A program made the position numbers and the translations under genes. From the NCBI RefSeq assembly GCF_029813835.1, contig NZ_JARVKV010000020.1, positions 1 to 64,000 on the forward strand: a stretch of DNA of 64,000 bases, in the 5' to 3' direction. The notes below the pieces were generated by a model. It was not told the origin of the DNA, did not search any database, and worked only from the letters and a program-made list of their open reading frames with translations. Below are positions 10,947 through 17,533 of this stretch, one piece after another. Source of the DNA: Streptomyces sp. DH37. GTDB lineage: Bacteria; Actinomycetota; Actinomycetes; Streptomycetales; Streptomycetaceae. Numbering within the stretch: the stretch's first letter is position 1; each line of letters starts with the position of its first letter.

Positions 10947-11468
10947 GTGGCCGCGGACCGGGACCGGTTCTCCACCGCGACCAGGCTCAGGGCGCTGGGC
11001 ACACAGGCGGCCGAGCGCGTCTACCGCGCCCAGAACCGCCGGATGCGCGCTCCCCGCCGCAGCCGGCTGACCGGCCGCGCCGCGCTGCTCGTCCTGGTGC
11101 TGTGCTCCCTCGTCGTGGCCCTCGCCTACCCGATGCGGCAGTACGTCTCGCAGCGCGCGGAGATCGACGAGCAGCGGCGCCTGGTCGAGGAGCTGCGCGG
11201 CCGTGTCGAGGACAGGCGCGACCAGAAGGCCCGCTGGCAGGACCCGGCCTACGTCGAGCGGATGATCCGCGAGCACCTGCTCTACGTGCGCCCCGGCGAG
11301 ACCGGCTACACGCTCCCCGACGGCACGGCCGACACGGCCGACCGGACCGCCGACGGCGCGTCCCGCTCCCGGCGCACCACCGCCCCCGCCGACCGGGCCT
11401 GGTACCGGCACCTGTGGGACGGCGTGGACGCCGCGGACGCCGCCGGCCCCGCCGGCCGGCGCCCCTGA
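10947..11468 (+). CDS. divIC: septum formation initiator DivIC/FtsB
   Basis: A 173-residue bitopic cell-division protein of the FtsB/DivIC family. GTG 10947 is chosen because GGGAGG lies 4 bases upstream; longer in-frame starts would add a low-complexity tail. A basic cytoplasmic N-terminus (about 1-44) precedes one membrane helix (45-62) and a short extracytoplasmic coiled coil (about 64-95, EIDEQRRLVEELRGRVED). The conserved C-terminal module follows, ending RWQDPAYVERMIREHLLYVRPGE. The family forms a complex with FtsL and FtsQ/DivIB at the septum; in Streptomyces it supports sporulation septation. Downstream DUF501 and Ppx genes are probably co-transcribed. Confidence 0.93.
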   Translation: MAADRDRFSTATRLRALGTQAAERVYRAQNRRMRAPRRSRLTGRAALLVLVLCSLVVALAYPMRQYVSQRAEIDEQRRLVEELRGRVEDRRDQKARWQDPAYVERMIREHLLYVRPGETGYTLPDGTADTADRTADGASRSRRTTAPADRAWYRHLWDGVDAADAAGPAGRRP

Positions 11469-11523
11469 ACCGCCCGCCGGGCCCCCGCGCCCGGCCCCGA
11501 CACCCCTGAGGCATCCTGGGCCC

Positions 11524-12072
11524 ATGGAAACGCCCCCGCCCCGCACCGAGCCCACCGCACCCACCGAAGCCGACGTCGAGGCCTTCAGGCAGCAGCTCGG
11601 CCGCCCGCCGCGCGGTCTGCGCGCCATCGCGCACCGCTGCCCCTGCGGACAGCCCGACGTGGTGGAGACGGCGCCGCGGCTGGAGGACGGCACGCCCTTC
11701 CCGACCACGTACTACCTCACCTGCCCCCGCGCGGCCTCCGCGATCGGCACGCTGGAGGCCGAGGGCGTGATGAGGGAGATGACCGAGCGGCTGGGGACCG
11801 ACCCGGAGCTGGCCGCCGCGTACCGCCGGGCGCACGAGGACTACATCGCGCGCCGCGACGCCATCGAGGTGCTGGAGGGCTTCCCCAGCGCGGGCGGGAT
11901 GCCCGACCGCGTGAAGTGCCTGCACGTCCTGGTGGCCCACTCCCTGGCCGCCGGACCCGGCGTCAACCCGCTGGGCGACGAGGCGATCGCCATGCTGCCG
12001 GAGTGGTGGCGCAAGGGAGCGTGCGTGAGCGCCGAGGGCGCCGGGAGCGCCGGCGAGGGGGACGCGGAATGA
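11524..12072 (+). CDS. DUF501 domain protein
   Basis: A 182-residue protein of the DUF501 family, found almost only in actinobacteria next to eno/divIC/ppx. The central region contains the family features RCPCGQPDVVETAPRL (a CPCG cysteine pair that may bind metal), PTTYYLTCPRA and GMPDRVKCLHVLVAHSLA. Biochemical function unknown. The ATG lies 6 bases after CATCCT, a weak match to a leaderless -10 box, and there is no clear Shine-Dalgarno sequence. Its stop overlaps the ppx start by four bases (ATGA), so the two are translationally coupled. Confidence 0.9.
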   Translation: METPPPRTEPTAPTEADVEAFRQQLGRPPRGLRAIAHRCPCGQPDVVETAPRLEDGTPFPTTYYLTCPRAASAIGTLEAEGVMREMTERLGTDPELAAAYRRAHEDYIARRDAIEVLEGFPSAGGMPDRVKCLHVLVAHSLAAGPGVNPLGDEAIAMLPEWWRKGACVSAEGAGSAGEGDAE

Positions 12073-13028
12073 CCAGGGTCGCCGCCATCGACTGCGGGAC
12101 GAACTCCATCCGGCTGCTCGTCGCCGACCTCGACCCGGCCACCGGCGAGCTGACCGACCTGGACCGCCGCATGACCATCGTCCGCCTCGGCCAGGGCGTG
12201 GACCGCACCGGGCGGCTGGCCCCCGAGGCGCTGGAGCGCACCTTCGCGGCCTGCCGCGAGTACGCCGCCGTCGTCCGCGAGCACGGCGTCACCCCCGAGC
12301 GCATCCGCTTCGTCGCCACCTCCGCCTCGCGCGACGCCGAGAACCGGGACGACTTCGTGCGGGGGGTCGTGGACATCCTGGGCGTCGAGCCCGAGGTGAT
12401 CACCGGCGACCAGGAGGCGGCGTTCTCCTTCACCGGCGCCACGAAGGAGCTGGCCGGGCGAGAGCACCTGCCGGGGCCGTACCTGGTGGTGGACATCGGC
12501 GGCGGCTCCACGGAGTTCGTGGTGGGCGAGGACGGGGTGCGGGCCGCCCGCAGCGTGGACATCGGCTGCGTACGCCTGACCGAGCGTCACCTCCTGCGCG
12601 ACGGCGCCATCGCCGATCCCCCCGCCGCCGAGCAGGTCGCCGCGATGAGGGCCGACGTCGAGGCCGCCCTGGACCTCGCGGAGGAGACCGTCCCGCTGTC
12701 CGAGGCGCGGACGCTGGTGGGCCTGGCGGGCTCGGTCACCACCGTCGGCGCCATCGCGCTGGGGCTGCCCGAGTACGACTCGGCCGCCATCCACCACTCC
12801 CGGATCACCGCCGAGCGGGTCGCGGAGATCACCGGGCGCCTGCTGGCCGCCACCCACGACGAGCGGGCCGCGATCCCCGTGATGCACCCGGGCCGGGTGG
12901 ACGTGATCGGCGCGGGCGCCCTCGTCCTCCAGGCGGTCATGGAGCGCACCGGGGCCCGGGAGGTCGTGGTCAGCGAGCACGACATCCTGGACGGGATCGC
13001 TCACAGCTGCGCCGCTGAGGGGCGCTGA
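12069..13028 (+). CDS. Ppx/GppA exopolyphosphatase family protein
   Basis: A 319-residue member of the ASKHA-fold Ppx/GppA family, which hydrolyses polyphosphate and/or converts pppGpp to ppGpp. Phosphate-binding motifs are visible: AIDCGTNSIRLLVAD at the N-terminus and VVDIGGGSTEFVVG in the middle, with the catalytic Glu region around ITGDQEAAFSF and the adenosine-type motif GLAGSVTTVGAI. The C-terminal HD extension of larger Ppx enzymes is missing, as is usual in the short actinobacterial form. ATG 12069 overlaps the DUF501 stop. The following toxin gene is convergent. Confidence 0.92.
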   Translation: MTRVAAIDCGTNSIRLLVADLDPATGELTDLDRRMTIVRLGQGVDRTGRLAPEALERTFAACREYAAVVREHGVTPERIRFVATSASRDAENRDDFVRGVVDILGVEPEVITGDQEAAFSFTGATKELAGREHLPGPYLVVDIGGGSTEFVVGEDGVRAARSVDIGCVRLTERHLLRDGAIADPPAAEQVAAMRADVEAALDLAEETVPLSEARTLVGLAGSVTTVGAIALGLPEYDSAAIHHSRITAERVAEITGRLLAATHDERAAIPVMHPGRVDVIGAGALVLQAVMERTGAREVVVSEHDILDGIAHSCAAEGR

Positions 13029-13075
13029 GGCGCGCTGAGGGGCACTGTCAGGCGATGCCGGCACCGGGCGGGGCG

Positions 13076-13345
13076 TCAGAGGTTGCGGTGGACGTCCCGC
13101 CGGTCGCCCACCTTGACAACGAGGACGACGAGTTCACCATCGTTGATCTGATAGGCGACTCTGTAGCTTCCGACCCGGAGCCGGTAGAGGCCCGACGGGC
13201 CGGTGAGCTTCTTGACGTCGGCGTCCTGGCGGTACGGGTCGTCGCCGAGCGCGGTCAGCGCGGTCAGGATGCGCATGGCGTCGGGTCGGCTGACGGCCCG
13301 GAGCTGCCGCTGCGCCGCCGTGGTGAACCGGAAGGCGTACTTCAC
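13076..13345 (-). CDS. RelE/ParE-type toxin
   Basis: An 89-residue toxin of the RelE superfamily, probably a ribosome-dependent mRNA interferase. It begins VKYAFRFTTAAQRQLRAV and contains the family segments DDPYRQDADVKKLTG, LYRLRVGSYRVAYQI and the C-terminal RRDVHR, where conserved basic residues of RelE enzymes lie. Its GTG start overlaps the antitoxin stop by four bases (GTGA), so the pair is translationally coupled with the antitoxin first. A decayed copy lies about 700 bases to the right. The gene is less GC-rich than its decayed duplicate. Confidence 0.9.
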   Translation of the reverse strand: MKYAFRFTTAAQRQLRAVSRPDAMRILTALTALGDDPYRQDADVKKLTGPSGLYRLRVGSYRVAYQINDGELVVLVVKVGDRRDVHRNL

Positions 13346-13614
13346 GCCGCGTCGCCGTTCTGTTCGGTGAACAGGTCCGCCAGCAGTTCCGCCATCGTCA
13401 CGGTGGGGCCGCCCTCGGCCAGGACCGCTTCGGCTTCGCGCGCCAGCATGACGTCGGCCGCTTCCTCCAGGGCTTCGAAGTCTGCGATCGGGACCACGGC
13501 CGCCACCGGGGCGCCGTTGCGCGTGATGACGGTCGGGACACCTTCCTCGGCCCGGTTGATGTGATCGGCGAGGTGCGCGCGGGCTTCCCGTACGGTCACG
13601 GTGTTCTCAGTCAT
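13342..13614 (-). CDS. Phd/YefM-type antitoxin
   Basis: A 90-residue antitoxin. ATG 13614 starts MTENTVTVREARAHLAD. The N-terminal half is a typical Phd/YefM DNA-binding fold (TVREARAHLADHINRAEEGVPTV, VITRNGAPVAAVVP). The C-terminal half is acidic and would wrap the RelE toxin. It is upstream of and overlaps the toxin gene. An imperfect palindrome immediately upstream (13623-13642) is the likely autoregulatory operator. Confidence 0.92.
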   Translation of the reverse strand: MTENTVTVREARAHLADHINRAEEGVPTVITRNGAPVAAVVPIADFEALEEAADVMLAREAEAVLAEGGPTVTMAELLADLFTEQNGDAA

Positions 13615-13622
13615 GGAGCCAG

Positions 13623-13642
13623 TGTACGCACCTGCGTGTACA
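13623..13642. promoter_or_regulatory. candidate toxin-antitoxin operator
   Basis: TGTACGCA (13623-13630) and TGCGTGTACA (13633-13642) form a palindrome with a two-base bulge, 8 bases upstream of the antitoxin ATG. TGTACA-like cores are common in Phd/YefM operators; binding by this antitoxin is inference. Confidence 0.5.
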
Positions 13643-13779
13643 CAACGCGTGTTCAGGAGGAATCGCGTTCGTGCGCGATCCTCGGCGGGATCGCCTGGAG
13701 CGTGGTGTCCGCCCCGCGCTGACGGGCGGATCCGGGAACGCGCGCCGGTGGCGGGGCGCCGGGGCGGGGCGCTGCGGAG

Positions 13780-14132
13780 TGCGGTGGACGTTCCGCCGGC
13801 CGCCCACCTCGACGACGGGGACGACGAGTTCGCCGCCGTCGATCCGGCAGGCGACCCGGTGGCTTCCGACCCGGAGACGGTGGGGACCCGGCGGGCGGCG
13901 AGCTTCCCGACGTCGGCGCCCTCGCGGTACGGGTCGTCCCCGGGCACGGTCGGTGCGGTCAGTGCGGTCAGTGCGGTCAGGACGCGCATGGCGTCGGGTC
14001 GGCTGACGGCCCGGAGCTGCCGCTGCGCCGCCGGGTGAACCGGAAGGCGTACTTCACGCCGCGTCGCCGCCCCGCTCCGTGAACAGGTCCGCCGGCAGTC
14101 CGGCCATCGTCACGGTGGGGCCGCCCTCGGCC
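13780..14132 (-). pseudogene. decayed duplicate of the relE/phd toxin-antitoxin pair
   Basis: This segment aligns base for base with 13084-13420: the whole toxin body plus the last roughly 25 codons of the antitoxin, in the same orientation. Relative to the intact copy it carries an 18-base in-frame expansion (extra GGTCAGTGC-type units near 13950-13980) and two single-base deletions, one around 13880-13900 and one near 14030. These shift the frame both early and late in the toxin. The length difference (353 against 337) equals +18-2. The antitoxin N-terminus is absent. Many third-position and other changes raise GC. A dead tandem duplicate is the simplest reading. Confidence 0.85.
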
Positions 14133-14264
14133 GTGTCCGCACGGGTGCCGGTGAGTCGCGTCCGCGGGGTGTCCGGGCGGGGCCGTCAGGAGAGCGGCCG
14201 AACGGGCGCAGAAGCCGCGGCGAGGCGCTCCGCCGGGGCCCTGCCGGGACCCCGCCGGAAAAGT

Positions 14265-14282
14265 TCGTGAAGTTCTTCACAA
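14265..14282. promoter_or_regulatory. candidate Rex operator 1 (ndh)
   Basis: TCGTGAAGTTCTTCACAA matches the Streptomyces Rex consensus TTGTGAA-N4-TTCACAA at 13 of 14 defined positions. It lies about 310 bases upstream of ndh. Rex senses NADH/NAD+ and is known to control respiratory genes in S. coelicolor. Confidence 0.65.
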
Positions 14283-14427
14283 GGAAAAGCCCGAGAGAGG
14301 GCCATGTTACGTGTCAGTAGCGGCGATTCCGGGGCTCCACCGCCCGGAAGGGCCCGTTTCGGGGGTGTCGGGGCGCCGCCCCCCGCCGTGTCCGCGGTGT
14401 TTCCGGCCGATGCCCCCGGGAAGCGAC

Positions 14428-14470
14428 GCCGCAGCTCACAGCAGGTGCGCAGCGCACTGTGAGCTGCGGC
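14428..14470 (+). terminator. strong hairpin in the ndh leader region
   Basis: GCCGCAGCTCACAG (14428-14441) and CTGTGAGCTGCGGC (14457-14470) form a perfect 14-base stem with a 15-base loop. No T tract follows. It lies between the two Rex-like boxes, so it could terminate transcripts from an upstream promoter, act as a leader attenuator, or shield ndh from read-through. Confidence 0.5.
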
Positions 14471-14536
14471 TGTCCCCGATCCCGGACGCGGTGACGATCA
14501 CGGGGCGGCGGAGTGTAGCAGAGACCCGTAAGGTGC

Positions 14537-14554
14537 TTGTGAAGACCCTCACGA
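14537..14554. promoter_or_regulatory. candidate Rex operator 2 (ndh)
   Basis: TTGTGAAGACCCTCACGA matches the Rex consensus at 12 of 14 positions, with a perfect left half-site. It lies just upstream of the ndh start and of a possible -10 box GATACT (14576-14581) at leaderless distance (7 bases) from the ATG. Binding here would block that promoter. Confidence 0.55.
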
Positions 14555-14588
14555 GCCCCCACCCGAACGGCGGGGGATACTCGATGGC

Positions 14589-15971
14589 ATGAGCACCACG
14601 GAGCGTCCGCGAATCCTCGTAGTGGGTGGCGGGTACGTCGGTATGTACGCAGCGCGCCGCATCCTGAAGAAGATGCGGTACGGCGAGGCGACCGTCACCG
14701 TCGTCGACCCGCGCTCGTACATGACGTACCAGCCCTTCCTGCCGGAAGCAGCCGCCGGCTCCATCTCCCCGCGCCACGTCGTCGTCCCGCTGCGACGCGT
14801 GCTGCCCAAGGCGGAGGTACTGACCGGGCGCGTCACCGGCATCGACCAGGATCGGAAGGTCGCCACGGTCTCGCCGCTGGTCGGCGACGCCTACGAGCTG
14901 CCCTTCGACTACCTAGTCGTCGCCCTCGGCGCCGTCTCCAGGACCTTCCCGATCCCCGGCCTGGCCGAGAACGGCATCGGCATGAAGGGCGTCGAGGAGG
15001 CCATCGGCCTGCGCAACCACGTCCTGGAGCAGCTCGACAAGGCCGACTCCACGAACGACGAGGAGGTCCGCCGCCGGGCGCTCACCTTCGTCTTCGTCGG
15101 CGGCGGCTTCGCCGGCGCCGAGACCATCGGCGAGGTCGAGGACATGGCGCGCGACGCGGCCAGGTACTACTCCAACGTCCGCCGCGAGGACATGCGCTTC
15201 ATCCTCGTCGACGCCGCGGACAAGATCCTCCCCGAGGTCGGCCCCGAGCTCGGCAAGTGGGGTCTGGAACACCTCCAGAAGCGCGGCGTGGAGGTCTACC
15301 TGTCCACGTCGATGGACTCCTGCGTCGACGGCCACGTGGTGCTCAAGAACGGCCTCGAGGTGGACTCCGACACCATCGTGTGGACCGCCGGCGTGAAGCC
15401 GAACCCGGCGCTGGCCCGCTACGGCCTGCCGCTGGGCCCCCGCGGCCACGTGGACACCGAGGCGACGCTCCAGGTCAAGGGCACCGACTACGTCTGGGCC
15501 GCGGGCGACAACGCCCAGGTCCCGGACCTCGTCGGCCGCGCCGCGGGCAACGAGAACGCCTGGTGCCCGCCGAACGCCCAGCACGCGCTGCGCCAGGCCA
15601 AGGTGCTCGGCGACAACGTGGTGTCGGGCATGCGGGGCTTCCCGCAGTCCGAGTACAAGCACGCCAACAAGGGCGCCGTCGCCGGCCTCGGCCTCCACAA
15701 GGGCGTCGCGATGATCGTCCTCGGCAAGAAGGTGAAGCTGAAGCTCAAGGGCCGGCTCGCCTGGTACATGCACCGCGGCTACCACGGCCTGGCGGTGCCG
15801 ACCTGGAACCGCAAGATCCGGGTCTTCGCGGACTGGACGCTCGCGATGTTCCTCAAGCGCGAGGTCGTCTCGCTCGGCGCGGTGGAGAACCCCCGCGAGG
15901 AGTTCTACGAGGCGGCGGCTCCGGTCGCGGCGGCGGCCGGGGAGTCCAGGCCGAAGGCCAAGGCCTCCTGA
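14589..15971 (+). CDS. ndh: type II NADH dehydrogenase
   Basis: A 460-residue single-subunit, non-proton-pumping NADH:quinone oxidoreductase (NDH-2), a peripheral membrane flavoprotein of the respiratory chain. The first Rossmann motif LVVGGGYVGMYAA binds FAD and the second, FVFVGGGFAGAE, binds NADH. VWAAGDNAQVPD is the second FAD contact, and a C-terminal amphipathic region (about 360-430, KKVKLKLKGRLAWYMHRGYHGL) probably attaches it to the membrane. The length fits the family. No Shine-Dalgarno sequence precedes the ATG. The upstream region holds two Rex-like boxes, consistent with redox control. Confidence 0.95.
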   Translation: MSTTERPRILVVGGGYVGMYAARRILKKMRYGEATVTVVDPRSYMTYQPFLPEAAAGSISPRHVVVPLRRVLPKAEVLTGRVTGIDQDRKVATVSPLVGDAYELPFDYLVVALGAVSRTFPIPGLAENGIGMKGVEEAIGLRNHVLEQLDKADSTNDEEVRRRALTFVFVGGGFAGAETIGEVEDMARDAARYYSNVRREDMRFILVDAADKILPEVGPELGKWGLEHLQKRGVEVYLSTSMDSCVDGHVVLKNGLEVDSDTIVWTAGVKPNPALARYGLPLGPRGHVDTEATLQVKGTDYVWAAGDNAQVPDLVGRAAGNENAWCPPNAQHALRQAKVLGDNVVSGMRGFPQSEYKHANKGAVAGLGLHKGVAMIVLGKKVKLKLKGRLAWYMHRGYHGLAVPTWNRKIRVFADWTLAMFLKREVVSLGAVENPREEFYEAAAPVAAAAGESRPKAKAS

Positions 15972-16153
15972 CCGCACGCCGGTCGCGGGCGCCCCTTCGG
16001 CGTTCCCGCCCCGTGCGGCCCCCCGTGCGCCGTCCCGCGCGGGGCGTGCCGGAGGCGCGGCGGCGCGACGGGTGTGGCGGACGGGGCGGACGGGGGTAGC
16101 TCTGGTGTCGGAGAACAGCAGACGGCCCATCGGCTCAGCGGAAGGCGGGCGCC

Positions 16154-17458
16154 ATGGCACAAGCCGCAGCACGACTCGTCAGATCTGTGGAGAGAGCACT
16201 GGGAACACCCCTGCCCGTGAGGGTGCGGGCGTGGGACGGCAGCGAGGCCGGACCGCCCGGGGCGCCCACCGTCGTCGTACGCCACCGGCGCGCGCTGCGG
16301 CGGCTGCTGTGGAAGCCGGGCGAACTGGGGCTGGCCCGCGCCTGGGTGGCCGGGGAGCTCGACATCGAGGGGGACCTGTACGCGGCCCTGGAGCGGCTCG
16401 CCGGGCCGGTGTGGGAGCGGGACGCCGACACCCCCGCCCCCGCCCTCGCCGACCGGCTCCGGCTCGGCCGCGAACTCCTCGCCCTGGCCGGCCCGCTGCC
16501 CCCGCCGCCCCCGCCGCGCGAGGAGGTGCGCGGCCGCACCGGGCTGCGCCACACCCTCCACCGCGACCGGCGCGCCATCAGCCACCACTACGACGTCGGC
16601 AACGACTTCTACGCCCTGGTGCTGGGCCCGTCCATGGTCTACTCGTGCGCCTACTGGGACGGCGGCGGCAGCGACGGTGACGGCGGCGCGACCACCACCC
16701 TGGAGGAGGCCCAGGAGGCCAAACTCGACCTGGTCTGCCGCAAGCTGGCGCTGCGGCCCGGCATGCGGCTGCTGGACGTCGGCTGCGGCTGGGGCTCGCT
16801 GGTGCTGCACGCGGCCCGCGAGTACGGGGTCCGGGCGGTCGGCGTCACGCTCTCGCGCGAGCAGGCCACGTACGCCCGCAAGCGCGTCGCCGAGGCCGGG
16901 CTCGCCGACCGGATCGACATCCGCGTCCAGGACTACCGCCGCGTCGACGACGGCCCCTACGACGCGATCGCCTCGGTCGGCATGGCCGAGCACGTCGGCG
17001 CGGCGCGCTACCGGCGGTACGCCGACTCCCTGTACACCCTGCTGCGGCCCGGCGGCCGGCTGCTCAACCACCAGATCGCCCGGCGCCCCGAGCCGGACGA
17101 GGAGGCGTACGAGACCGACCCCTTCATCGACGCCTACGTCTTCCCCGACGGCGAGCTGGCCCCGGTCGGCCGCACCGTCACGATCCTGGAGGAGGCCGGG
17201 TTCGAGGTGCGCGACCTGGAGTCGCTCCGGGAGCACTACGCGCTGACGCTGCGCCGCTGGGTGGCCAACCTGGAGGCCGACCCCGCGCGGGCCGCCCGGC
17301 TGGCCGGGCCGGGACGGGCCCGGGTGTGGCGGCTGTACATGGCGGCCAGCGCGCTGGCCTTCGAGCGCAACCGCATCGGCGTCAACCAGGTCCTGGCGGT
17401 GCGCACGCCGGACAGCGGGGCCTCCGGGCTCCCGCTGCGCACCCGCGACTGGCGCTGA
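16154..17458 (+). CDS. cfa: cyclopropane-fatty-acyl-phospholipid synthase
   Basis: A 434-residue SAM-dependent enzyme that adds a methylene (or methyl) group to unsaturated acyl chains of membrane phospholipids. The N-terminal domain (about 1-125) matches the lipid-binding part of Cfa. Then come HYDVGNDFYALVLG, with the conserved substrate site, and SMVYSCAYW. The SAM motif is LLDVGCGWGSLVLHAA. MAEHVG and the C-terminal helices complete the family pattern. ATG 16154 follows a GGAAGGCGGG segment. The ORF ends at a bidirectional terminator facing the ABC transporter genes. Modification chemistry (cyclopropane or mid-chain methyl) cannot be decided from sequence. Confidence 0.93.
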   Translation: MAQAAARLVRSVERALGTPLPVRVRAWDGSEAGPPGAPTVVVRHRRALRRLLWKPGELGLARAWVAGELDIEGDLYAALERLAGPVWERDADTPAPALADRLRLGRELLALAGPLPPPPPPREEVRGRTGLRHTLHRDRRAISHHYDVGNDFYALVLGPSMVYSCAYWDGGGSDGDGGATTTLEEAQEAKLDLVCRKLALRPGMRLLDVGCGWGSLVLHAAREYGVRAVGVTLSREQATYARKRVAEAGLADRIDIRVQDYRRVDDGPYDAIASVGMAEHVGAARYRRYADSLYTLLRPGGRLLNHQIARRPEPDEEAYETDPFIDAYVFPDGELAPVGRTVTILEEAGFEVRDLESLREHYALTLRRWVANLEADPARAARLAGPGRARVWRLYMAASALAFERNRIGVNQVLAVRTPDSGASGLPLRTRDWR

Positions 17459-17475
17459 GCGGACGCGCCCGGGGA

Positions 17476-17518
17476 CGGGACGGGGCCCGGACCGCTCGGC
17501 GGCCTGGGCCCCGTCCCG
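17476..17518. terminator. bidirectional terminator cfa / ABC permease
   Basis: CGGGACGGGGCCC (17476-17488) pairs perfectly with GGGCCCCGTCCCG (17506-17518). It stands between two convergent genes. Confidence 0.8.
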
Positions 17519-17533
17519 CGGGGGCGTGCCGGG

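Noticed and set aside
13615..13779. Possible third gene between the intact and decayed toxin-antitoxin copies
   Set aside because: No start with a ribosome binding site; apart from the operator palindrome I see no coding signal.
14311..14592. 93-codon frame upstream of ndh with several Cys
   Set aside because: Atypical composition, no ribosome binding site, contains the hairpin and the second Rex-like box and runs into the ndh start.
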